Under the pieces are notes generated by a model. The model was not told where the DNA came from. It did no database searches and was given only the letters and a program-made list of their open reading frames with translations. The position numbers and the translations under genes were made by a program. This document shows positions 1 through 6,585 of a stretch of DNA of 14,542 bases, piece by piece. Source of the DNA: Thermotogaceae bacterium (GTDB taxonomy: Bacteria; Thermotogota; Thermotogae; Thermotogales; Thermotogaceae); assembly GCA_027038385.1 (NCBI GenBank), contig JALVXE010000023.1, positions 3,098-17,639 of the forward strand, written 5' to 3'. Numbering within the stretch: the first letter of the stretch is position 1; each line of letters opens with the position of its first letter.

Positions 1-111
1 CTCCATATCGCTTTCGTGCCGGCTCGCCGCAAATTGGAAGAAGACGAAGGCAACGCCTATTATCACTACAAAAGAGACAACTGCGAGGAGCATCGTCCCT
101 TTTATGCTCAC
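1..111 (-). CDS. N-terminal fragment of a membrane-anchored protein, cut by the left window edge
   Basis: Reading leftwards from a GTG at 111-109, an open frame of 37 codons runs off the window without a stop. It is too short to identify with certainty. The GTG is preceded by an excellent ribosome site (GGAGGTGAAA, 124-115, eight bases away), and a good promoter lies further upstream, so the gene start is real. The peptide starts MSIKGT, continues as one uninterrupted hydrophobic segment of about 22 residues, and then turns polar (SRHESDME). That is a short cytoplasmic tail, one membrane span and the start of an external domain. Methyl-accepting chemotaxis proteins begin this way, but so do sensor kinases and other anchored proteins, so no function is assigned. 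It lies downstream of argS on the same strand with an 77-base gap and its own promoter. Confidence 0.6.
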   Translation of the reverse strand, partial: MSIKGTMLLAVVSFVVIIGVAFVFFQFAASRHESDME

Positions 112-141
112 AGCTTTCACCTCCAGCTGGGATTCCGTGGT

Positions 142-170
142 ATTTTACTTCTAAAACATGTTAAATGCAA
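142..170 (-). promoter_or_regulatory. Sigma70-type promoter for the left-edge membrane protein gene
   Basis: On the minus strand TTGCAT (170-165) and TAAAAT (147-142) are separated by exactly 17 bases, both close to the -35 and -10 consensus. The expected start, near 135, leaves a leader of about 25 bases before the GTG at 111. It lies just after the argS stop codon, so the left-edge gene can be transcribed independently of the upstream operon. Found by eye only. Confidence 0.5.
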
Positions 171-188
171 AATTCACATAAATGTTTA

Positions 189-1820
189 CTACATCCTCTC
201 CGGTGCACTCACTCCAAGTATAGAGAGACCTTTCCTTATGACTATTTGAACGGCCTTCGAGAGGTTCAACCTGGCATTTGAGAGGTCTGGGTTTGAAGAA
301 TCGAGGATAGTGTTGTGCGTGTAGAACATGTGAAAACTATGCGCGAGGTCTTCCAGGTAAGACGTTATCCTAGATGGTAAGTAGTACAAAGCCGCTTCCA
401 GTAGGACGTCTTCAAACGTATCGAGTCGTTTCATGACCTCCCTCTCGTGATCGTTAGACAGAAGATCTACGTTCTCGAGATTTTTGAATTCGATTCCCTT
501 TTCCTTCGCCTGGCGAAATAGAGAAGATATCCTCGCGTGCGCATACTGGACGTAGTAAACGGGGTTGTCAGAGCTCTGCTTAAGGGCGAGGTCTATGTCG
601 AAATCGAGGGGTTTTGACGGATCGATCCTCGCGAAGAAATACCTCGTCGCATCTCCTCCAACTTCCTCCAAGAGCTCATCTAGTGTTATAAACCTTCCAG
701 CCCTCGTCGACATCCTGAGCTTCTTTCCACCCTTTTTCAGTGTGACGAACTGATGAAGTATTACGGTCAAAAAATCATCCGGAAATCCGAGGGCCTTCAT
801 AGCGACTTTCATTCTGGGTATATGTCCGTGGTGATCACTTCCCCAGATATCGTAAACTCTGTCGAATCCCCTCATCTTCTTGTTGTAATGGTAGGCTATA
901 TCCGTCATGAAGTACGTAGGCGTTCCATCTTTCCTGATGAGGACTTTATCGTCTTCGTCTATGAATTCAGAGACCTTCAGCCAAAGGGCACCATCCTTCT
1001 CATAAACGAGATTTTTCTCTTTGAAGTATTTGAGTATCTCGTTCACGGTTCCGTCCTCGATCAAGCTCCTTTCGGAAAAGTAATTATCGAAACTGCTCCC
1101 CATCTTCTCGAACGTTTTCTTCATCCATCTGAGCATCTCGTTGACAGCGTAGTCTTTGAAGAAAGCTTCCACCTCATCGTTCCATACTCCCTTGTACTTA
1201 TCCCCGATCTCATCTTTTAGCTTCCTCGCAACATCTACCAAATACTCTCCTCTGTACCCATCCTCGGGTATCTCGTTTTCTATCCCGAAAAGCTCGTTGT
1301 ACCTGACCCACAGCGAATACGCTAAGAGGCTGATCTGCCTTCCAGCATCGTTCAGATAAACTTCGTTCTCTACATCAAAGCCAAGCTCCTTGTAAAGCTT
1401 GACGAGCGTATCGCCGATGACTATCTGCCTTCCATGTGCCACGGTTAGAGGCCCCGTCGGATTCGCACTCGCATACTCAAACTGAACCTTCAAACCATGG
1501 CCGATATCTTTCTTTCCAAACTCCCTACCTTTATCCAAAACTCCTCTCACTACCCTCTGGAGGAGCTCCTTTGAGACCCGAAAGTTTATGAAACCCGGCC
1601 CCGCTATCTCTATGGATTCGAACTCTTCTCCTCTCAATCTGTCAACGAGATCTTTCGCCACCTCTCTAGGAGGCCTCTTGAAATGTCTCGTTCCCACCAT
1701 GGCAACGTTGCTAGAAAAATCTCCAAATCCCTCTGGTGGAATCTCCACCTTGAACTCGTAATCCTTACCGAGATCCTTCAAAGCACCCTTTATCTTTTCT
1801 CTTATCAGATCCCTTATCAA
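189..1820 (-). CDS. argS: Arginyl-tRNA synthetase (ArgRS, class I)
   Basis: Joins arginine to tRNA-Arg using ATP in the cytoplasm. The 543-residue protein has the ArgRS layout: an N-terminal additional domain (EIPPEGFGDFSSNVAM near residues 26-41), the Rossmann catalytic core starting at SANPTGPL, the WGSDHHGHIPR segment, the KMSKS-equivalent loop RMSTRAG (about 369-375), the YVQYAHARI anticodon-binding motif, and the typical C-terminal end SAPERM. The HIGH signature is degenerate (TVAHGRQ, about 126-132). I place the start at the TTG at 1820-1818: GGAGGGG lies six bases before it and the N-terminal length then fits relatives. A TTG at 1835 in the same frame would add five residues but has no clear ribosome site. 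It follows the small secreted-protein gene, whose stop is at 1841-1839, and probably belongs to the same operon. Identification is secure; the exact start is moderately sure. Confidence 0.96.
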   Translation of the reverse strand: MIRDLIREKIKGALKDLGKDYEFKVEIPPEGFGDFSSNVAMVGTRHFKRPPREVAKDLVDRLRGEEFESIEIAGPGFINFRVSKELLQRVVRGVLDKGREFGKKDIGHGLKVQFEYASANPTGPLTVAHGRQIVIGDTLVKLYKELGFDVENEVYLNDAGRQISLLAYSLWVRYNELFGIENEIPEDGYRGEYLVDVARKLKDEIGDKYKGVWNDEVEAFFKDYAVNEMLRWMKKTFEKMGSSFDNYFSERSLIEDGTVNEILKYFKEKNLVYEKDGALWLKVSEFIDEDDKVLIRKDGTPTYFMTDIAYHYNKKMRGFDRVYDIWGSDHHGHIPRMKVAMKALGFPDDFLTVILHQFVTLKKGGKKLRMSTRAGRFITLDELLEEVGGDATRYFFARIDPSKPLDFDIDLALKQSSDNPVYYVQYAHARISSLFRQAKEKGIEFKNLENVDLLSNDHEREVMKRLDTFEDVLLEAALYYLPSRITSYLEDLAHSFHMFYTHNTILDSSNPDLSNARLNLSKAVQIVIRKGLSILGVSAPERM

Positions 1821-1838
1821 ACCGATCCCCTCCAAATC

Positions 1839-2360
1839 TCAAGGTATGGGTTCAAGAAGCCCTACACCGAACCTGAAAAGCCCTCCTATGTACGAGATGT
1901 CAAAGAGCAATTTATCTTTGAAAACGTACCCCTTCGGCGGCTTGAGGTAGTACCTGAAATCTATCATCAGATCCCTTGAGAACTCGAAGTTCCCGTTCAC
2001 GGGGTAGAGAAGCGCCATCCTCGCGTGGTAGTCATCGGTCCACCTCTCAACGACCGCTCCAACCCAAGAAAAATCCTTCCATTTACCCGAAAAGTTGTGG
2101 TGAACGTACGCGATTACTGGGCCTATGTTGATATCCCCGACCTTGAATATCGGTATCGAGCCGTTCACGTTGAAAGCCAGATTCGTAGGAGTCCCCACTT
2201 GGAACGTCGTCATTATGTCCGCTCCAAAAGGTTGTTGATACAGACCAGTTCCAACAGTCCAACCGCTTATCTCACTCCCGTAAGAATAGCCGAAAAACAT
2301 GAGAAGATCGAATCCAAGGCAAAAAACCGGTAAAAGGATCATCAACAAGGCTAGCCGCAT
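1839..2360 (-). CDS. Small secreted beta-rich protein, possibly outer-membrane; unknown function
   Basis: I do not recognise the family. The 173-residue product starts with a hydrophobic signal-like segment (MRLALLMILLPVFCLG) and continues with short alternating polar/hydrophobic stretches rich in aromatic residues and glycine (for example GYSYGSE, TNLAFNVNGSIPIF, NIGPVIAYVHHNF, MIDFRYYLKP, FRFGVGLLEPIP). That pattern suggests a small beta-barrel or beta-sandwich outside the inner membrane, plausible for a double-membrane Thermotogae cell. The cysteine at residue 14 is not in a convincing lipobox. The ATG start is well supported: GAGGAGG sits eight bases upstream and overlaps the stop of the sugar-nucleotide transferase gene, which ends 13 bases before. 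The downstream argS starts within about 20 bases, so the three genes look co-transcribed. Role unknown. Confidence 0.8.
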   Translation of the reverse strand: MRLALLMILLPVFCLGFDLLMFFGYSYGSEISGWTVGTGLYQQPFGADIMTTFQVGTPTNLAFNVNGSIPIFKVGDINIGPVIAYVHHNFSGKWKDFSWVGAVVERWTDDYHARMALLYPVNGNFEFSRDLMIDFRYYLKPPKGYVFKDKLLFDISYIGGLFRFGVGLLEPIP

Positions 2361-2373
2361 ATTCCACGCCTCC

Positions 2374-3447
2374 TCAGGGGATCTCGACGGAGCTCAGATC
2401 CCCGATGATGAGCTTGACGCTTCTCGGCTTCTCAGAACTCTTGACCACTCTAGATTTCTTTCCGAGTATGGAGCTGTCTATCCTCTCCGATATGTTCATC
2501 ACGACGCTCTCCTCCATGACTATCGAGTTCTCTATCTCACATCCATCGACGCTCACGCCATCACCTATGGAAGTGTAAGGTCCAATGTACGAGTTCTTTA
2601 TCACGGAGTTTTTACCTATCACGACCGGTCCCCGTACAACTGAGTTCACTATGATACTTCCCTCGTCTATGTCCACACTCCCTTGTAGAATGGACTTATC
2701 ATCTACGTTTCCCTTTATAGACGTTCCTTTCAAAGTCTCGAGTACCTTTCGGTTGGCCTCGAGGAGATCTTCTGGCTTCCCCGTATCCTTCCACCAGCCG
2801 TAGACGACGTGCGCTTTAACCCTGTATCCGCTTTCAATCAGGTACTCTATCGCATCCGTTATCTCCAGTTCACCTCTCCATGAAGGTTTTATGTTCTCTA
2901 TACCCTCAAATATAACGGGCTTGAACATGTAAACCCCTATTATCGCCAAGTTGCTCGGGGGAACTTTGGGCTTCTCAACGACCCTGATCACCTCTCCTCC
3001 TTCGACCACGGCCACACCAAACCTTCTAGGGTCCTCAACGGGTGTGAGGAGTATCGAAGCATCCACACCTTCTTCCTTGAAATCGTCTACGAATGGCTTC
3101 AAATCCTCCATTATCAGGTTGTCACCTAGGTACATAAGAAAATCTTCGCCGTCGAGAAAATCTTTCGCAACCCATACGGCATGTGCGAGTCCTTTCGGTT
3201 CTTCCTGAACCACGTAGCTTATCCTCATGCCGAATTTCGAACCATCTCCGATAACCCTTTCAAACTCATCCCTGTTGGTTGGGGACACCACAAGTGCTAC
3301 GTCGCTTATTCCGGCGCTCCTTATCGTCTCCAGCGTGTAAGATATCACCGGTCTGTTGGCGACGGGTATCAGATGTTTTGCCGTGGTATGGGTCAGAGGT
3401 CTCAATCTCGTTCCCTTTCCTGCACACAGTACTATGGCTTTCAACAT
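2374..3447 (-). CDS. Sugar-phosphate nucleotidyltransferase, long glucose-1-phosphate thymidylyltransferase type
   Basis: Predicted to make an activated sugar (dTDP-glucose or a related NDP-sugar) from a nucleoside triphosphate and glucose 1-phosphate, for surface polysaccharide or other glycan synthesis. The 357-residue protein starts with the nucleotide-binding motif LCAGKGTRLRPLT, followed by YLGDNLI (metal-binding aspartate), VVEKPK, the GELEITDAIEYL segment and WWKDTGKPEDLLEANR, all usual for the RmlA/StrD long form. From about residue 245 a left-handed beta-helix follows, with hexapeptide-like rungs such as GSIIVNSVV and NSVIKNSYIG. The length suits the long family (short RmlA lacks the helix). 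Start: ATG at 3447-3445 behind GAGGAGGAGG; a GTG immediately before it is an alternative. It is the first gene of a leftward operon with its own promoter. Base specificity (dTTP or UTP) cannot be told by eye, and no other dTDP-sugar gene is present. Confidence 0.9.
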   Translation of the reverse strand: MLKAIVLCAGKGTRLRPLTHTTAKHLIPVANRPVISYTLETIRSAGISDVALVVSPTNRDEFERVIGDGSKFGMRISYVVQEEPKGLAHAVWVAKDFLDGEDFLMYLGDNLIMEDLKPFVDDFKEEGVDASILLTPVEDPRRFGVAVVEGGEVIRVVEKPKVPPSNLAIIGVYMFKPVIFEGIENIKPSWRGELEITDAIEYLIESGYRVKAHVVYGWWKDTGKPEDLLEANRKVLETLKGTSIKGNVDDKSILQGSVDIDEGSIIVNSVVRGPVVIGKNSVIKNSYIGPYTSIGDGVSVDGCEIENSIVMEESVVMNISERIDSSILGKKSRVVKSSEKPRSVKLIIGDLSSVEIP

Positions 3448-3487
3448 CACACCTCCTCCTCGATATTTTAAGTTATCTCAAAACCAT

Positions 3488-3515
3488 ATTGTAGATTCTT
3501 GGTTCTTCTTTGCAA
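3488..3515 (-). promoter_or_regulatory. Promoter for the leftward nucleotidyltransferase-argS operon
   Basis: On the minus strand TTGCAA (3515-3510) and TACAAT (3493-3488) are 16 bases apart. Transcription would begin near 3481, giving a leader of about 34 bases before the ATG at 3447. TTGCAA reads the same on both strands and lies inside the divergent region shared with the transporter operon. Confidence 0.5.
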
Positions 3516-3526
3516 AATCGAAACAA

Positions 3527-3535
3527 TGATATAAA
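3527..3535 (+). promoter_or_regulatory. Extended -10 promoter for the ABC transporter operon
   Basis: TGATATAAA (3527-3535) has the TGn extension followed by TATAAA, a good extended -10 box, in an AT-rich stretch. No convincing -35 box lies 17 bases upstream, which is tolerated with extended -10 promoters. Start would be near 3542, about 30 bases before the ATPase coding region. It faces away from the promoter of the leftward operon. Confidence 0.4.
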
Positions 3536-3573
3536 ATAATCCCGGATTTTCAGGGCGAAGGAGGTAGTGAAAA

Positions 3574-4758
3574 ATAGGCACGATACTAGAAGTTAGACAT
3601 CTGAAGAAGCACTTCCCGATAAGAAAGGGGTTCCTAATCAAGAGAACTGTCGGTTGGGTTAAAGCTGTCGACGATGTATCCTTTGCCGTCGAGGAGGGAA
3701 AGACTTTCGCAATTGTCGGAGAATCCGGCTGTGGTAAGACTACAACCGCTAAGACCATACTGAGGCTCCATCAGCCCACTGGAGGGAGGATATACGTAGA
3801 CGGGAAAGATACGACATTTCTCTTCATGAGCAACCGCGAGATAAGGGATTTCATAGTGCAAGACTACATAAAGAGGTTTAAAGCTGTCCTGGAAAACGGT
3901 GGAAAGGAGTCCTTACCGGACGATGAAAAGGAGCTCTTCGAGAAGTTTGAAAAGTTGGGACCTGACAAATTCCTATCCGAGATGATGAAGGAGATAACGA
4001 GGGATCTGAGAGAAGGGGATATAAAGAAAAAGAGGTTATCCTTCAGGCGGAACATGCAGATAGTCTTCCAAGATCCGATGAGCTCACTCAACCCTAGGAT
4101 GACGGTTGGGGAGATAATAACAGAACCTATTCTCTTTCACGGAATAGCCAAGACGAAGAAAGAGGCTTACGACATGGCAGGAGATCTCTTGAAGCAGGTC
4201 GGCCTCAAGGTCTATCACCTAGACAGATATCCACACCAGTTCTCTGGGGGGCAACGACAGAGGATAGCGATAGCGAGGGCGATATCTATAAACCCGAGGA
4301 TAGTTATACTGGATGAACCGACCTCCGCTCTGGACGTTTCGGTTCAGGCTCAGATAATAAACCTGTTTCTGGATCTTCAGAAAAGTTATAACTTCACATA
4401 TCTGTTTATATCACATGATCTTGGACTCGTGAGGTTCATATCGGAGAAGGTGGCTGTCATGTATTTGGGAAGGATAGTAGAGATGGGGGATACAGAGGAG
4501 ATATTCAACAACCCGATACATCCATACACAAAAGCTCTTCTGTCTGCAGTTCCTATTCCGGACCCGAAAGTCGAGAGGAAAAGGAAGAGGCTGATACTCA
4601 AAGGAGGCGTTCCAAGTCCTATAAACAGGCCAATGGGTTGCTTCTTCCATCCAAGATGCCCCTGGGCAATTGAAGGAAAATGTGATGTACAATATCCAGA
4701 GCTGATCGAGGTGAAGGAAAACCATTACGTCGCCTGTTTCTTGGTTGAAAAATCTTAA
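3574..4758 (+). CDS. Peptide/nickel-type (Opp/Dpp) ABC transporter ATPase, F-type, apparently starting at an ATA codon
   Basis: Cytoplasmic ATPase that powers import through the two downstream permeases. Counting from ATA at 3574 it has 394 residues: family-typical N-terminus (ILEVRHLKKHFPI), Walker A GESGCGKT (49-56), Q-loop MQIVFQDP (Q166), signature SGGQRQR (224-230), Walker B VILDEP (244-249), H-loop H281, and an oligopeptide-family C-terminus with C356, C362, C370 and C388. Some 60 residues, charged and helix-prone, are inserted between Walker A and the Q-loop (about 80-155; relatives have roughly 15-20 there). After the in-frame TGA at 3568 there is no ATG, GTG or TTG until 3826, which lies beyond Walker A and cannot be the start of a working protein. 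AGGAGGT (3559-3565) fits an ATA start at 3574. A sequencing error or mutation is possible. Stops one base before the ribosome site of the binding-protein gene. Confidence 0.9.
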   Translation: MGTILEVRHLKKHFPIRKGFLIKRTVGWVKAVDDVSFAVEEGKTFAIVGESGCGKTTTAKTILRLHQPTGGRIYVDGKDTTFLFMSNREIRDFIVQDYIKRFKAVLENGGKESLPDDEKELFEKFEKLGPDKFLSEMMKEITRDLREGDIKKKRLSFRRNMQIVFQDPMSSLNPRMTVGEIITEPILFHGIAKTKKEAYDMAGDLLKQVGLKVYHLDRYPHQFSGGQRQRIAIARAISINPRIVILDEPTSALDVSVQAQIINLFLDLQKSYNFTYLFISHDLGLVRFISEKVAVMYLGRIVEMGDTEEIFNNPIHPYTKALLSAVPIPDPKVERKRKRLILKGGVPSPINRPMGCFFHPRCPWAIEGKCDVQYPELIEVKENHYVACFLVEKS

Positions 4759-4772
4759 AGGAGGTGGGGTTC

Positions 4773-6527
4773 ATGAGAAAACTCTTGGTGGCGGCTCTCG
4801 CGCTCGCTCTTGTGGCATCTTTGATAGCGCTTCCGCCTTATGCGGCCAGCGACAAGTATCTGGGAGCGAACGCGCATGGCAAAAGAGGTGGAACACTCGT
4901 TTTAGGAACTCTGAACGGGCCAAAGACTCTGAACGACATCGTCGCTCAGGAAACCAGCTCCACACAGATCATAAATCGCTTCATGGCTAGTATGGTCGAA
5001 AGAGACAACCATGGGCTCTGGTACCCGGCACTCGCCACAAGCTGGAAGATCGAAGTAAAACCAGATGGGAAGATGATTCTCTATTGGTATCTGAGAAAAG
5101 GGGTCAAGTGGAGCGACGGACAGCCGTTCACAGCAGATGATGTCGTGTACACGATAAACAACATATATTTCAACAAGAAGATACCAAACGACTTCCAGGA
5201 TCTCTTCCCAGCTGACAACTGGCCAAAGGCTTACAAGATCGATGATTACACAGTCAAGGTTGAGTTCAACTACCCGTACAGGCTCGCCTGGAGGTACATT
5301 GGAGGAACCCCGATATGGCCGAAGCATGTCATAGAGAAGTACCTCAAAGAGGGGAAGAAGTTCAAAGAGATCTGGGGAGTCGACGCTATAAACAAACACG
5401 AGATAGTAGGACTCGGTCCATTCATACCTGTCGAGTACAAGGAAGCCGAATACGTCAAGCTCGTTCGCAATCCGTACTACTGGAAGAAAGACGCAGATGG
5501 TAAGCAGCTTCCGTACCTTGATGAGGTCATATACAAGATCATACCCAACACCGATGCCATGAGACTCGCCTTTGAGAACGGAGAGATCGATGTATACGCA
5601 CCACGAGGGACCGAATACGCCGATTTCAAAGCCAAGGCCAAGGAAAAAGGATGGATCGTCGGAACTGGAGGGCCAACCTTTGGTACGCAGTTCGTAACGT
5701 TCAACTGGAACTGTCCGGATCCGATAAAGAGGAAATGGTTCAGAAATGAGTACTTCAGAAAGGCTGTCGCATATGCGCTCGACAAAAAGAGAATCATAGA
5801 CACCCTCTACAATGGGCTCGCCGTCGAGCAGTGGGGACCGATAAGCGCTGCCGCCAAAGAGTGGTACAACGAAAAGGTTCTCACGAAGTACGAATACAGC
5901 CTCGACAAGGCTAAGACGATGCTCGTTCTCGGTGGATTCAGCTGGAACGCCGATGGAAAGCTCGTTGACAAAGATGGGAACGTCGTCAAGTTCATACTCA
6001 CGACGAACGCTGGTAACAAGGTTAGGGAAGGTATAGGAAACATACTCGTCGAGAACCTCAAGAAACTCGGAATGGAGGTCACTTTCTCGCCGATAGACTT
6101 CAACACACTCGTCCAGAAGCTGGTAGTCAACGGAAAGTGGGAAGCCGTTATAATAGGGCTCACCGGAGGAGACGAACCACAGGGTGGAGCCAACGTTTGG
6201 AAGATCAAAGGAGCACTCCACTTCTGGAACTACAACCCGGATGTCAAGAGCTTCGTTGACCCGAAAGACTACTACTCACCGGACTGGGAAAAGGAGATCG
6301 ACGAGATATTCCAGGAGAACGTCAACTTCGCTTCAAAAGACGATATACCACTCGTCAAGGATATGTTCAGCAGGTTCCAGGAGCTCGTCTCCGAACATCT
6401 GCCTCTCATTTACACGGTGCAGCAACTCTTCCTCTACGCTTACACGAATAAGCTCCACAACGTAGATCCAACATCGATGGGTGGAATAGTCACTTGGAAC
6501 ATGGACTGGATCTGGAAAGAGAAGTGA
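4773..6527 (+). CDS. Extracellular solute-binding protein, family 5 (Opp/Dpp type)
   Basis: Periplasmic binding protein that captures the ligand and delivers it to the permeases. The 584-residue precursor has a clear Sec signal peptide (MRKLLVAALALALVASLIAL, cleavage probably after YAA near residue 25). No lipobox cysteine is seen, so it should be soluble. The mature part starts with the family opening GGTLVLGTLNGPKTLND and contains the SBP family 5 signature LRKGVKWSDGQPFTADDVVY (about residues 107-126); later come LVRNPYYWKKDADGKQLPYL and YALDKKRII. The length is usual. AAAGGAGGT (4757-4765) lies eight bases before the ATG. Codon use is very biased (AAG, GAG, TAC, GAC, with few TTA/CTA/TCA), which fits high expression. 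In Thermotogae this family often binds sugars rather than peptides (known for the group), so the ligand is left open. A terminator-like hairpin follows directly. Confidence 0.95.
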   Translation: MRKLLVAALALALVASLIALPPYAASDKYLGANAHGKRGGTLVLGTLNGPKTLNDIVAQETSSTQIINRFMASMVERDNHGLWYPALATSWKIEVKPDGKMILYWYLRKGVKWSDGQPFTADDVVYTINNIYFNKKIPNDFQDLFPADNWPKAYKIDDYTVKVEFNYPYRLAWRYIGGTPIWPKHVIEKYLKEGKKFKEIWGVDAINKHEIVGLGPFIPVEYKEAEYVKLVRNPYYWKKDADGKQLPYLDEVIYKIIPNTDAMRLAFENGEIDVYAPRGTEYADFKAKAKEKGWIVGTGGPTFGTQFVTFNWNCPDPIKRKWFRNEYFRKAVAYALDKKRIIDTLYNGLAVEQWGPISAAAKEWYNEKVLTKYEYSLDKAKTMLVLGGFSWNADGKLVDKDGNVVKFILTTNAGNKVREGIGNILVENLKKLGMEVTFSPIDFNTLVQKLVVNGKWEAVIIGLTGGDEPQGGANVWKIKGALHFWNYNPDVKSFVDPKDYYSPDWEKEIDEIFQENVNFASKDDIPLVKDMFSRFQELVSEHLPLIYTVQQLFLYAYTNKLHNVDPTSMGGIVTWNMDWIWKEK

Positions 6528-6533
6528 TCAAGC

Positions 6534-6566
6534 GGGGAGGGATCTCCCTCCCCTTTAAATTTTTTT
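6534..6566 (+). terminator. Intrinsic terminator or attenuator after the solute-binding protein gene
   Basis: GGGGAGGGA (6534-6542) and TCCCTCCCC (6545-6553) are perfect reverse complements around a tight turn, followed by TTTAAATTTTTTT (6554-6566). It lies between the binding-protein stop and the permease start, so it probably lets only part of transcription continue and keeps binding protein in excess over permease. Confidence 0.8.
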
Positions 6567-6585
6567 GCAACCTAGGGGTGAGAGT

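Noticed and set aside
753..1220. A 155-codon plus-strand frame opposite argS
   Set aside because: It is the antisense of a secure gene, with no ribosome site and no recognisable motif.
3567..3596. GTG at 3567 as the ATPase start
   Set aside because: It is in another frame and meets a stop after nine codons; the ribosome site is only two bases away. It would work only if one A of the 3570-3574 run were an error.
3826..4758. Calling the transporter ATPase from the ATG at 3826 (310 residues)
   Set aside because: Homologous coding sequence with Walker A continues 84 codons upstream in the same frame, and no ribosome site precedes 3826.
4902..6221. A 439-codon open frame on the minus strand opposite the solute-binding protein gene
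   Set aside because: Its codons line up exactly with the sense codons, so stops would require TTA, CTA or TCA in the sense gene, which that strongly biased gene avoids. The translation is low-complexity in character and has no ribosome site; the sense gene is certain.
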